A stretch of DNA of 64,000 nucleotides from Rhyzopertha dominica (taxonomy: Eukaryota > Arthropoda > Insecta > Coleoptera > Bostrichidae), in NCBI GenBank assembly GCA_025024175.1, contig QCXZ01000064.1, forward strand, positions 45,901,325 through 45,965,324. Direction: 5' to 3'. Both the position numbers and the translations under genes were made by a program. This document shows positions 11,501 through 63,548 of this stretch, piece by piece (position 1 is the stretch's first letter; every line of letters begins with the position of its first letter). Below the pieces are notes generated by a model. It was given only the letters and a program-made list of their open reading frames with translations, did not search any database and was not told the origin of the DNA.

Positions 11501-14500
11501 AATAGTTCTAAAAAACTAAATATATTCTTGATAGACAAAAGCAAGAATCCTCGTTTCGATGGTACTAAATGAAGATCCTTAAATTATACAGGAAATTCAG
11601 AGGTTTGGATGACCAGTGAAAATTTTAAAACTGGGTGTTAATGTTAGATAAAAAAAAATTACCTCAAGAAGGAAAATTACAACTTTCTACTACTACTAAT
11701 TGCCCCTCAGAACCACGGAATTTACAGAAAAAGTTAAATTAAACTGAACTTATGTTTTTTTCCTCCCAATATGGCATTCAAGCTACAGCCATTGGGCCAA
11801 GCAGTTATAGGAAACCATTAATTCGATGATGGAAGACAAGACAGTTCCCAAATTGTCTTTGCTATTGCCGTTGTCTGAATTATTATTCAGACAACGCTAT
11901 TCCAAATTACAAAAGCCTGGAAAATTCACGTAAAACCGGAAACAATTGCCAATTGCTTCAAAAAAAGCTAGCGTCTGAAAATATTCAATTTGGGAAAAAG
12001 ACGAACTTCCCTTGCAGTCCTAAAAGCAAAGAAATAAAGAATGGTATTGATATCAATTTATCAATATTAATGAACATAAAATAAAAATTCTCGAGTTGAC
12101 ATTTTGAATTTTAACAACTTTGTGGAAATAGATAATGACATCCTCAGATTTTCCTACGGATGAGGATATACTGGAAAACTATGCTTTACCTTCTGTAGAA
12201 GAAAATGAAAAGGATACTTCTATAGGCCTGTTCACTACAGTTTTATTTAATGAAAATTGTACATCATTCTATAGTATTTAAGCCGCTGATAAGCTTCCAG
12301 TAAAATGAACTTCATTTGCATTCGTAGTTTTCAAACAATGGCCATCTAAAGCTTTTACCATGCCCGAAAATTCCAGAAGCGCCATCCCTGTGTGAAGGCT
12401 AACATATGTGACATGCACACTCACTGAGCATTCCATCCAATAAGAGTAAATGGCATTCCTGTGATTTGAGTACTTTATATAAAGATAATCTGTAACTGAA
12501 ATGACTTGTGACAAAACCTATCTGGCCGTCGAAGCTTAAATGTTCAACTAAACTATTGGCACATAGCAATTGAGTCTACTTACATACCTTTTAAATAAAT
12601 CCAATTTAATTACTTTACTAGTCATAACATGTTTTAAAAATTGTGGGTGATGTAAAGCTAATTGCAACTTGTAATGTCAAACTTTTTGACAATGTGTCAA
12701 TTTGAGGGTTGGTTGTTTATGTCTGTGGTAGTGGTTTATGTAGTTTCTTTTAATTTTTGTTAAGGAGTCAGTTGTATTCACGAATAGTTTTGCAAGTTAG
12801 TAACGGATATTTCGTGTCATAGTGTTTAGTTTTTCTTTTTTATACTTGTACACTATTTGTGTATACTAAATCACGATGAAAAGCGATTTTCAAAAAGCCA
12901 ATTCAACATCTACCCTCTGTTGTGGTCATGGTTTGTGACTACATAAGCGTACGGATAAAACTAGTTTTAAAAAAATTTACCACACTGTTATAAAAACAGA
13001 AACACCTAAATCTACAATCTAAACTATATGAAACTAAAATCAAAACGAAAACAATATAACAGCAAAAACACGCTCAGTCTGAAGCTGGGATGCTGCGAGA
13101 ACAAAAAAATTTCATACTTTGAAGTTGGTCTATTGCAGGTTGCAAACACACTGCAAGGTTGTCAGATTCGGCTTATACATCATGTAGTCATATGTCGCTA
13201 ATTACTGACACGAGATCACTGCCTCTATTTCCATAAAAAATGGATATATACCTAGTTAATCCCAAAAATATCCTTATTGTTTGTCTTTTATTTAAAATAC
13301 ACATGAGCCGCTTGAATCATATCTCGCATGGTTAGCACAAGATCGTATTGAAAAGCTATTTTTTTTTAAATAGGGCAAAGCCCATTTTAGTTTACTACTT
13401 ACTGTTTACTTCTTACTAATTCAGTAAGTTGTAGTTGGCTTTGAATATGGATATCAATTATAGATGTAAGAACTTTAGATATGACTCGGAGACAACCCCT
13501 TTTTATCTCAAGACGTTATGATTTCGTTGCTATTCAGAATTCCAACTTAAAAGCCACAATTGACGACGAATATATGTTTTATAATTTATAGATACCACAG
13601 AATTCCTTCGCATGTCATCAGTGCAAAATTTTTGAAGTAAATTGATTCTAAGTTAAATCAATTTGTGATAAATCGCCCAATCTGGCAGCACGGCTAACTT
13701 AATATCGCAGCTAGTTTTAAGACTACATTTTGGAAAGTGAATATCTAAATTAGATTTACTTCAAACATATGTGTGACCGAACTGTTTTGAGCCAATAGTT
13801 CGCTTGTACATTTAAACTTTGCCAGCCTAATATAAGTTTTATTTTAAGTTATTGCAGTAACGAATTATTTTGATATAAAGTGTGCAATACACAGATATGC
13901 CGTTTACTTTATACAGGGGGAGTTGACAATTAGAGTGTATTTGTGATTTTCACTAATTATGACGCATTTCACTAACATTCATCAGTTATAAATAGTGGTA
14001 TCACAAACCTTTGCAGTTTAGAATGTATCTGATGAAGCTAGTGTTAGTGAAACATGTCATAATGTGATACATAAATTGGTGAAAATCTACAAATATTTAG
14101 TGTTTTTATACTGTTAATTCTATTTTAATTCCTGCACCATTCTTTCCCAAGCTCCAATTTTTTCTATGGCAGGTACAGATTTAAGTTACAGAAGTTCGAC
14201 TGCATTAACTTACCTCTTCCTCGACCTCGGCCCCTCTCTCCACCACCACTGCCCCCTCCCCCGCCAGAATTCCAATCTCCGCTGCCACCGGAATCGACAG
14301 GATCAGCCCATGCGTCGTCTCCATTAGAATTACTTTTTTGTTGGTAATTTCCGTTGCTGCCCCATGAATCATTTACCTTTGGCTTCGAAGAGAACCCTCG
14401 GCCTCCCCCGAAAGTTCTACCTCCACTAGCTACACCAGCCATCTGCACAAAATAAAAAGTTATAAAAATAACTAAAGACTTTATAACAAAGGACTTACTC

Positions 14501-14546
14501 CATTGTCTCCTGTACTGGAGGGAGCAGGATCATCCCAGTCATCCAT
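2536..14546 (-). CDS. vas: Vasa (DDX4) DEAD-box RNA helicase, N-terminal 444 codons
   Basis: An ATP-dependent RNA helicase of germ granules, in the family needed for piRNA biogenesis and germ-cell specification. Seven coding exons, read high to low: 14546-14499, 14442-14214, 11364-11029, 6198-6065, 5999-5814, 3002-2781, 2712-2536. All have GT-AG borders and consistent phase. The protein starts MDDWDDPAP, as in vasa. It then has about 200 residues of Gly/Arg-rich RGG sequence with three W-G-K-K/N-rich repeats and no visible CCHC zinc knuckle. An IYVPPDP linker precedes the Q motif (F~262, Q~287). Motif I AQTGSGKT is at ~304-311, PTREL at ~345, TPGR at ~394 and DEAD at ~418-421. The reading stops before motif III, so the second RecA domain is outside the window. 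Two 'n' bases lie in the last exon. Vasa is preferred over belle/DDX3 because of the N-terminus and linker. Confidence 0.93.
3925..4260 (+). repeat. Dispersed repeat family 1, copy 1
   Basis: Shares ordered blocks with 13160-13700 and 53500-53890. These include CCAATTACCAATACGA near 3925, a block around GGATATCAATGTACTTTTG, TTTTCCAATCCAGA, and a TATATTTTGTCGC block. It ends with TTGTGATAAGTCACCCAATC followed by TGGCA, which recurs in the second copy at about 13660-13690. It is non-coding and of unknown class. Confidence 0.6.
5195..5300 (+). repeat. Penelope-like terminal fragment with decayed hammerhead motif
   Basis: A perfect 6-bp stem (GATTAC at 5222-5227, loop AGGT, GTAATC at 5232-5237) is followed directly by GAAAC and GTC (5238-5245). 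This matches stem II plus the GAAA half of a hammerhead ribozyme. The partner core CUGANGA reads TTGACAA here (5214-5220), with two changes, so it is probably inactive. The following block, TTAACTTTTTGTCAG and a GTTTT/GACAG/GATCT series, recurs at 34206-34245. Confidence 0.5.
7273..7760. mobile_element. MITE with imperfect ~48-bp TIRs and TA target duplication
   Basis: The left end GGCTTTTTAGAACACGTGAC matches the reverse complement of the right end, GGCTTTTTAAGATTACGTCA. Both arms then reach a shared CCAGGGGGCAAA about 35-48 bases in. TA lies immediately outside each end (7271-7272 and 7761-7762). The 488-bp interior has no transposase. The TA duplication fits a Tc1/mariner-mobilised non-autonomous element; the superfamily is inferred. 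Confidence 0.7.
9078..9592. mobile_element. Candidate TIR element, CAGTGTTGCCA ends
   Basis: CAGTGTTGCCA at 9078 is mirrored by TGGCAACACTG ending at 9592, with weaker similarity further in. The CAGTG start resembles hAT-type termini. The flanking 8-mers (tatctgta and aacagatg) do not match as a direct duplication, so the call is tentative. The interior has no transposase. Confidence 0.4.
11745..12281 (+). mobile_element. Tigger/pogo-type transposase relic (C-terminal part)
   Basis: On the plus strand, short stretches in several frames resemble the end of a Tigger/pogo DDE transposase. At about 11770 there is [17 protein letters not shown], like the family's PPN..sklQPLDqGVI. At about 11915-11975 there is [19 protein letters not shown], like W..v.pETI.NCF.kA. 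A 48-codon acidic open frame runs 12135-12281. Stops and frameshifts break it, so it is dead. It sits inside a vasa intron, antisense to the gene. Confidence 0.6.
12278..12514 (-). CDS. Unassigned open frame in vasa intron; possible small nested gene
   Basis: An open frame of about 78 codons ends TAA at 12278. An acceptor-like sequence lies at its start, and AATAAA follows about 35 bases downstream on the minus strand. Upstream, near 12625-12585, is an ATG followed by 12 codons ([12 protein letters not shown]) and a good donor, GTATGTAAG. Joining the two with standard splice sites does not give one clean frame. The central part ([14 protein letters not shown]) looks protein-like, but I recognise no family. 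It could equally be the decayed edge of a transposon. Confidence 0.25.
   Translation of the reverse strand: MSQVISVTDYLYIKYSNHRNAIYSYWMECSVSVHVTYVSLHTGMALLEFSGMVKALDGHCLKTTNANEVHFTGSLSAA
13160..13700 (+). repeat. Dispersed repeat family 1, copy 2
   Basis: Related to 3925-4260 and 53500-53890. Shared blocks are GTCGCTAATTAC near 13193, CTCAAGACGTTATGATTTCG near 13496, ATATATGTTTTATAATTTAT near 13570, and the terminal TTGTGATAAATCGCCCAATC followed by TGGCA near 13660-13690. This copy carries extra sequence in the middle relative to the other two. Confidence 0.55.
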
Positions 14547-14549
14547 TAC

Positions 14550-14980
14550 ACTGATAAAGCGAAACAAAAAATGTTAAGATTGTTCTTCAGGCAAGTGTCT
14601 GCCGATTTTCTCTACGTAAATTCTACAGTTTACACCATGTGATATTAAAATTAAGACGCATAAAAGCCTGCTTACCTGGTGACTAGATTACTTAATTTGC
14701 TGGGTCTAACAAGTATTTGAATGAAAACTGCTAGACTTTGAAATAATGCACACCGGTTAAACCACCGGTTTTTGTGCGTGCTGTCGTGCGTTGCGATGCA
14801 CCGCACACGGGAAATAGAAGTCTGCGTTCTTCGACAATCGACAACTCTACTTCCGGGCGCGAAACCGGAATGTGAGTAAATGAAAGAAATTTCTGGTAAC
14901 TTTCTGTTCCTTATGCTTCGTATTGTAGGAACTACAGCGTCTGTGGTAGTGGCAGAAGATGGTAATATCCGCAATTGGAG
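14550..14980 (-). promoter_or_regulatory. Vasa 5' leader: non-coding exon and promoter region
   Basis: A strong acceptor (TTTATCAG, ending at 14551) lies four bases before the start codon. On the minus strand a donor reading CACCAG|GTAAGC has its exon end at 14676. This predicts a short leader intron (14551-14675) and a non-coding first exon beginning somewhere above 14676. The transcription start cannot be fixed. The stretch 14740-14870 is notably GC-richer than its surroundings, as expected of a promoter. Confidence 0.6.
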
Positions 14981-16780
14981 AGTGGCGCCAATTTTAAAAA
15001 TTATTCATTTCGATATGTTTGTGATGGTGNACTATTTCTTATAAAATTAGATATGTTTAACCATATTAAATAACTGCTACCTCGATTTTATACTAAACTT
15101 GACAACATAATACGAAATCGCTTAATTAACCCCTTTTTGCAAATTTTGTAAACAAAAATGTAGAGGAATTTTATGTGATTACTGTTTTGCTTCCAAAGTT
15201 TGTTCTTTGGACAGTGAAAATAAAACGGGGATGCATCAAAGAATGTCTTCAGTCTTGTGATATGTTCTGTACTTACCTGGGTGATTGTTTTAAAATTTTG
15301 TATTTACCTATTTAGTATTTAATATTCAGCTGATAACAAAATTGTGGAAGATTAATAAAAAATATTAGACATTTATGAGGATGTGCATTAGATGGATGAC
15401 TTTTGATTGTATCTAGCACTCATTTATTATTTACGAAAATTATTATTACCTATATAAATCATATTTGTTGCTAACAAGCACCCATTTCAGCATATCTTTT
15501 ACTTTATCTTCTTAGCAATATTGCAAAAATTGCTTTTACCTATTTATAGCTACAATACAAAATTGTTGGCTTCATTTATCTGAAAATGTTTTTGAGACAA
15601 GAAATTATGAGAAACATTCGAAAATTTGATGTATTCAAATGCAGGATAATGTAGCTAGCTTGGTGAAGCAATTTAGAGCATGTAACGGGAGGGTTTGAAG
15701 CACTGGCAAACAATCTGGTAGCAAAAAAGTATCTAACAAGATATGAGTTGATTAACAACCTCGTCTTACTACAAATATTCATGCCTACCTGTTTTGGAAT
15801 CTGACAAAACTGTTCTGTAATGGGATCATTCTGTCATTACTCATTACTGATCAAACACTAAACGATTGTGTCACCCTAGCATATTTTTCAAAGCATTTAT
15901 TTTCTTATTAATTATTATTACAATTGCATAATGTTCATGTTATGTATTAGAAAAATGAAAAAAAAATATTTCTTTTGCAGTAGGNTTCACGAAACTTGGT
16001 CAGTTCATATTCAATTGTTTTTTTTTGTAAAGATCACAAAATTCATGAAGCTTTTCCATTTAAACCACTAGTCTATGAGGTCAAATAAAAATTAGCTAGT
16101 GTAGACTGTTTTATGAACAGCAATTATTCAACATATATCTCAAAAACAAATGACTGTAGGAAAGTGGCACCTTAGTACTTTTTTGCTTAATTCGACGCCC
16201 TTAATAGAATGTGCTATAAAAAATGGGGTCATTCTATTTAAAATAACAAACTTGTAATTGATATCTCAGTCAGTTGATGTTGAATTGTTTTTTTTTCATA
16301 AACACCAAGAAATTTTTCTCACGAATTCATAAATATTCCATATTTGAACCACTAGTCTACGTCAAATAAAATTTAGCTATTCTAGACTGTTACTGTGAAT
16401 ACCTTGTAGAAGTCCTGGTGATGGTTTGAATAAAATTAACCAAAAGTTTAGCTAATTTTGAACATTTTCCTTGTTCTGCCCTCTTAGTCGAATTCCAATA
16501 ATAAGGAAAAAAAAATTATATATTATTTTCTCATTTGGATTATCAATGAGTATGAGGGTTACTGCACATCAACAATTTAAGCTAATGCAAGATTCTAACA
16601 TCTCACGAAGTATGTCAGGCAGCATCAGTTAAATTATGTTTTATTTCCAAAACCTAAAATTCTTCCTGAAGTAGTAATCCCATGATTCCCCTCAATGTTC
16701 TGATACCTATCCATGTTAAAAAATCAAACAACCNCCCTGGTATTCAAATCTCAATAAGAAAATATAATTATGGAATTTCA
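14981..16780. other. Intergenic, vasa promoter to ATP synthase alpha 3' end
   Basis: About 1.8 kb of AT-rich sequence with no gene I can support. It contains two diverged direct copies of a roughly 120-base block about 275 bases apart (15995-16395, listed separately) and three ambiguous bases. Confidence 0.6.
15995..16395 (+). repeat. Diverged tandem repeat, period about 275 bp
   Basis: The blocks at about 16001-16110 and 16270-16390 share CAATTG/GAATTG followed by a T-run, ACCACTAGTCTA, GTCAAATAAAA, and TTAGCTA..TAGACTGTT. They are direct copies with indels, possibly remnants of a satellite or a duplicated MITE. Confidence 0.6.
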
Positions 16781-16785
16781 TAATT

Positions 16786-16791
16786 TTTATT
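16786..16791 (-). terminator. Poly(A) signal of ATP synthase alpha
   Basis: AATAAA on the minus strand, 272 bases past the stop codon at 17063. It is the best candidate cleavage signal, though other AT-rich variants occur nearby. Confidence 0.5.
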
Positions 16792-17062
16792 CACCGTGAC
16801 AAAGTATTACATTAAAAGAAAAAAAAAAAAAAAACAAATGCTGTACACATCAATACTCAATTTTATAATCGATGAAATCTGCCATTATGGAAATCTAAAT
16901 TTTATTTGCAACGTTCGACTATTTTCACTTACACCTATAACATAGTAATCGTTTAGTTCATAGGACATGGCTAGAAAATGATGACAAAATACAGGTATTT
17001 GTTAAATTCTGGATGATGAATAATTTTCAATCGCCTAACAAATAAATAACATAGTTCTGTAT

Positions 17063-27725
<10,663 letters not shown>

Positions 27726-28342
27726 TTTGCTTATCAATCCCAGCAAGGCGGTCGGAAAGTAGACTAAAATCTTAACAACCGTGCGGGTCCTAGCATGCCT
27801 TGCGCATGATCGGATTTCGCTATTCGTATCAAGCGACTGGCTATTTCGCACGTCAAGATTTATTTTTAACGCAACAATAGGCCATAGTTAAATGTTACAT
27901 TTGAACTGCAATCAAACATATTACAAAGATTTTTTTAAACTGCAGTTATTACCGCCAGTTTCAGATCCTTCCGTGAAATAAGTTGACACTTGATTATATG
28001 GCGCGAAATTTAAAACAATAACTCCCGATCGAGGCTGGATACACACTTTAAACTGACCATATGCTTTCTTTCCTAATTGATTATATAGGAAAGGTAAGGT
28101 AAACTGTAATTGGCTTTTAACTGATTGATATGTTGAACAAATAACAAAGATATTATATACACAGGCACCAAAATTTTGGTATAAAATGAAAACTGTTAAT
28201 CAGCACCTCTTTAAAAGTCTCCATAAGCAAAGTGGCCACTTTAGCTGTAAATCATCATTATATGAATTCCAAATAAATTAATACAAATTTATTATAAAAC
28301 AGTTTTATTAGTAAATGAATAAGTAAGCACAATAAACACAAT
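27726..28342. promoter_or_regulatory. ATP synthase alpha promoter and PSMA4 3' region
   Basis: The 617 bases between the ATP synthase alpha start codon and the PSMA4 stop codon, both genes on the minus strand. Sequence just above 27725 (to about 27865) is GC-richer, as expected of a leader and promoter. The lower end holds AT-rich PSMA4 3' UTR, with AATAAA-type hexamers on the minus strand near 28270-28305. Confidence 0.5.
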
Positions 28343-29504
28343 TTAAGCTTTCTTTTGTTCCTTTTTTGCTGCCTCTGCTGCAGCCTCCGCTTTCTCAAAT
28401 TCTGCAATTAAAGCCTCCACATCTTTGTTGTTCAAAATATGTATGACCGTTTTGTTATCTTTTCGTGTCAGAGTAGCCATTTCAACCTTATCTGATGTCA
28501 ACTTTGTCATATCCAAGGTTTTACTTAAAACTTTTATTGCAAGTGCCTTTGCATCTTCCAAAGTTGTTTCACCCTCTTTGTATTCTTGTTTGAGAGAAGA
28601 AATAGCCGCCTTAAAAATAATATAATACAGTGCTGTGTACAAGTGATTGCTTTTAAGATTTAGTACCGAACTATTATTTCCTATACAAGTAGCTTTCCAT
28701 CCACTGTAGTTTCCACTTGGATCAGATTGATACAGTTGGTATCCGTAATGCTTGTCCCACCCCATGTACAGAACAGATACACCAAAGGGACGTTTGCCTA
28801 TGTAATATAATACTGTAATATTACTAACATAAATAAATATCATAATTACCTCCATACTGAGTGTATGCTTGTTTGACATCACATAACCAGGAGACAAGTT
28901 GTTCACATGGAATATTGTCTCCGTACTGCAGCAAATATCTTTGCCCAATCAAACGTAATTCATTTGTAAGAACATTTGCATCAGATGTTATACCAGCTAC
29001 ACTGCAGACCATGTCACTGCATAAAAAAACTGATTAATTTTAAAACAAAACTCGTTTTGCAAATAAACCTTACTCATTTAGCTTATAAATTTTTTCGGAT
29101 GAGAATACTTCATCTAGCAATTTGTTTGTATTTCTTCTTTCTGCGGCAAGGAGTATGCCATCATTCGCCAAGATACCAAGGCAGGTACCAGCATGACTGA
29201 TGGCTTCCATTGCATATTCAACCTGATAAAGTCTCCCTGAAGGGCAATATAATTACTTTAAATGACTTGCACATAAGCCGAAATAATAATTACCTTCAGG
29301 AGAAAATATTGTTGTACGAGTGTCATACCGTCGGGCCTGTAAAATAAATACATTGTTTTTATTCTTTTGGAACTTTTATTTAGGATGACACTGCAGCAAA
29401 ATTAAACCTAACCTTAAAAAAATGCAATCTACCTAAATTACTACGCTAGGTAAACTGTGGAACAGATCAACACTTGTAAAGGTAATCTTTGGGTTACTCA
29501 CCAT
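28343..29504 (-). CDS. PSMA4: Proteasome 20S subunit alpha type-4
   Basis: Structural alpha-ring subunit (alpha3 in the systematic order) of the 20S proteasome, cytosol and nucleus. Six exons: 29504-29502, 29336-29294, 29236-29074, 29016-28850, 28797-28667, 28609-28343. All phases are consistent and give 257 residues, normal for the family. The protein starts [16 protein letters not shown], the alpha-subunit N-terminal signature, and continues [12 protein letters not shown]. Conserved [37 protein letters not shown] and YQSDPSGNY blocks follow. The tail is Ala/Lys/Glu-rich, ending EQKKA. The first exon holds only the start codon. The exon-5 donor (TCG|GTACTA) is weak. The gene is divergent from ACAA2 across 471 bases. 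Confidence 0.96.
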
Positions 29505-29975
29505 CTTCAATAACTAGAAAAACGATTTAATTGTTAACTACAAACAAGAATAAAAATAAATATCAATCTCCAAAACCGGTCGCTTGCAATAAGCCCTATC
29601 ACAATCACGCAAGCGCAAACTGTCTAAACTGTCAAACTGTTGGCAATTGTCAAAGTCAAAGTAACTGTTGAAGTCAACAGTCACTAAACTGTTGTGAATT
29701 GCAGTGTGACCATCTAAAGCACAAGCAGGGCTGGTAATATCGGTTAATAAAATATACTGTAAAATTATGTTTGGCAGTGGATTATGTTTACATTATTAGT
29801 TTATTGTTGCGGTGGAATGGTGGAAAACAGATAAACAGGCTGTTGCACTTTGGACTTACGATCCCTGTACTCACCTTTATAAACCATTCAGGCTAAATAA
29901 TTTATCATTTCACTCTCTCAGGCCGAGCATAGTTATCTTTAAAATTTACATAGGTGCCTTTCGTGTAAAATAAAA
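29505..29975. promoter_or_regulatory. Shared divergent promoter, PSMA4 / ACAA2
   Basis: 471 bases separate the two start codons, which point away from each other, so this must hold both leaders and promoters. A cluster of CTGTCAAACTGT / AACTGTTG-type repeats lies at about 29615-29700. No TATA box could be assigned to either gene with confidence. Confidence 0.6.
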
Positions 29976-41470
<11,495 letters not shown>

Positions 41471-41652
41471 TGTTCATTTGATATGAATGGAAGCGACTTA
41501 TTCATAAATCAAGGTGCCTGGCATGATTTTAATTGTTTTTAAAATACATTTTAATTATATTTTTATATCACCTTATATAACAATTTTATTGTAGATTTTA
41601 AATAAATAATGATTATAATATAATAGTCTTTATTTTTATTTAGCCTTACAAA
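41471..41652. terminator. Convergent 3' ends of ACAA2 (+) and CPSF3 (-)
   Basis: Only 182 bases separate the two stop codons. The plus strand has AATAAA at about 41601-41606. The minus strand has an AAATAAAAATAAAG cluster at about 41626-41640. The two mRNAs therefore end next to each other and probably overlap by a few tens of bases. Confidence 0.65.
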
Positions 41653-61291
<19,639 letters not shown>

Positions 61292-61314
61292 CTGAAACAG
61301 AAAATGCCTATTTG

Positions 61315-61318
<4 letters not shown>

Positions 61319-61359
<41 letters not shown>
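61319..61359. repeat. (TA)n microsatellite
   Basis: About 20 uninterrupted TA units, 28 bases beyond the acceptor of the CPSF3 exon at 61291. On the minus strand it lies just upstream of that acceptor. Confidence 0.95.
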
Positions 61360-61360
<1 letters not shown>

Positions 61361-63177
61361 CATCCTACTATCTTTAGAGCGTCCTTACAGAAAACCTTCA
61401 TAGAGCGTCCGCCCGAAATAACTCCGCCCCCTGACGAGCTAGACCAATATACATTCGATTTTGTGAATCTGGGTGACTGTAGGAACGTAAGAGGTCGCTA
61501 GGCCACACAAAATAGTCTTTGTACCAGACACTCGGTCGATGTTGCGGCGTCCTTACACTTTCCAGTTCAAGAGCGTCACCGATATACATTTTGCGTACAT
61601 TTAATCAATTTTAGAGCGTCTGCATATACATTTAACGTTCATCAAATAATTATTGCGGTGTCCGCCCTTGTTGCCAGCTTAACTTTAAGATACAAAAGCG
61701 CTTTCTACAGTGAATTAATTACAATTACAATCACACGCTTGGATGTATTTCAGATTGTCAATTACATGACCTCTTTGGATAGGATCAGGTAGAAAGATGG
61801 AAAAAATTTTAAAACAATAATATGTTACTGATACCCTCGCTCATAACTAGTTGTTTTGAAAATAAAACGCGAAATAAAACGTTATAATTTTTATTACGTA
61901 CAATAAAACTCAAAAACATCTAATGTAATCAGGTATATTATCCTAATTGTTTTTTTATGAAAACTTACAACTCTAACTAGCAAGACATGAATAAAGCAAA
62001 TCAGTCTAATTCCACGTTATTTTAAATAAATAGATTCGGAATATTTTAAATAATGAGGGACTAGATTTTGATTTGCTTTATTAATTTTTGGATCACTCAA
62101 CTACTTAGAATGGATCAGTTCATCATCTCTAACTAGTAACTAATGAACTAACTTCTACAACTTATTAATGTAGATTAAAAACCACCGTTGTGTCCTAAAA
62201 ACAACAGTTTTTCTAATTTTCTATCTGACGAATTGTTTCATCTAGGTTTCAAAGTTTGGCCACTGGAACTAAAGATTTGCTCAACGGAAACAAATCATCA
62301 AATCACCTGGGTAATATGACATATTTTTTGGAAATTAATATATTCCAAGACAGTCTTTTACATATATAATTTATTACTTTTAGATAAGCTAAAAATTTCA
62401 TATGTGAAGAATTTTGCAGACATCATCCGGCTCTGGAATATCCATATAATAAAAAAATTGACAATATACAGGGTGATCAGTTAAGGCGGGGCAGCGGCTG
62501 TAACTTGAAAATTAATCATGCTAGAATCTTGCGGTATTTTTTTAACACAAATGTTGCCACCCAGATTTCATTTAAAATATTATGAAGTATGTAACTTTGC
62601 CGCTAGGTGGCGCATTTGATATAACATATCAAAGAATCGTTTCTTTCTCTAAAAAGTTAAAAATACAATGTTGGTCTAAGATATACTCATTATAATCTAT
62701 GTTAATTTCTTAATAAATTATCTTCGATCATTTTTTTTCTAGTTGCTATGACGACAACGAGAGGAATAAAAGTTTCAAGTCTTCAAAATGGTATAACTAA
62801 AGTATGGTGTAACCGAATTTAAGCAATGATGGCTTTTATGGTTCTCTTTATCATAAATAACTTATAATTTATTGCAATAGTTTGGCAATGGGAGGCGTTA
62901 ATTGTAAAAATTTTATATTTGCTCAAGTATCTTAAAAAGAAAATGCAACCCTATACACTTTTTTTTATTTATTATAGGTTATTAAGCATGCAAAATAAAC
63001 TTGAAAACCGGTGGTTGATACCCTTTTTCGTGTCTTGGTTGCAGTAAAAAGACTGTGAACCCGTCTTTGAGTGCGGCTTTTTTTACTCGAAATAAATTAG
63101 GTTATATTAAAAGTAAGTCAGATTTTTACAACTTGTAAGATTAAATTACAGCTGTGATATGTCAGCAATGCTAAACG

Positions 63178-63548
63178 GTAATTTTTCTAATACAGAGTCC
63201 GTTACCTGCTAAAATTCCCCAGGCTTGTATTTTCTTTATTTTTATTAGGTGTAGCCTTAAGTGAATAGTCAAATTGAGGGTCTTTTTAAACTCTTTAAAA
63301 TGGCATAGGGGGTGTCCAAAAAATTTCCACATAATATATTTCACAAATAAATAAAGTTATTTTTTGTAAATACTTTTTTACCTTACCCCATATAATAAAT
63401 ATTGCTTCATAGTTGGCTGCCGACTTTCATTTTTTTTAATTTGTGTCATTACCATGTATGCTTTATTTTTACACCTTTTTAAAATGAAAAACAAGAAAAA
63501 CTTATCGTAGCCATACTCTGTTAACTATCTTTATAAATTCAAAATTTC
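63178..63548 (+). repeat. Dispersed repeat family 2, copy 2
   Basis: Collinear with 22067-22390 (blocks listed there), with extra sequence near 63440-63490. The two copies lie 41 kb apart in introns of different genes and have the same orientation in the window. Confidence 0.75.

Noticed and set aside
61398..61589. Open frames in the GC-richer stretch beyond the microsatellite
   Set aside because: They do not match CPSF3 N-terminal sequence or any family I recognise, and lack matching splice sites.
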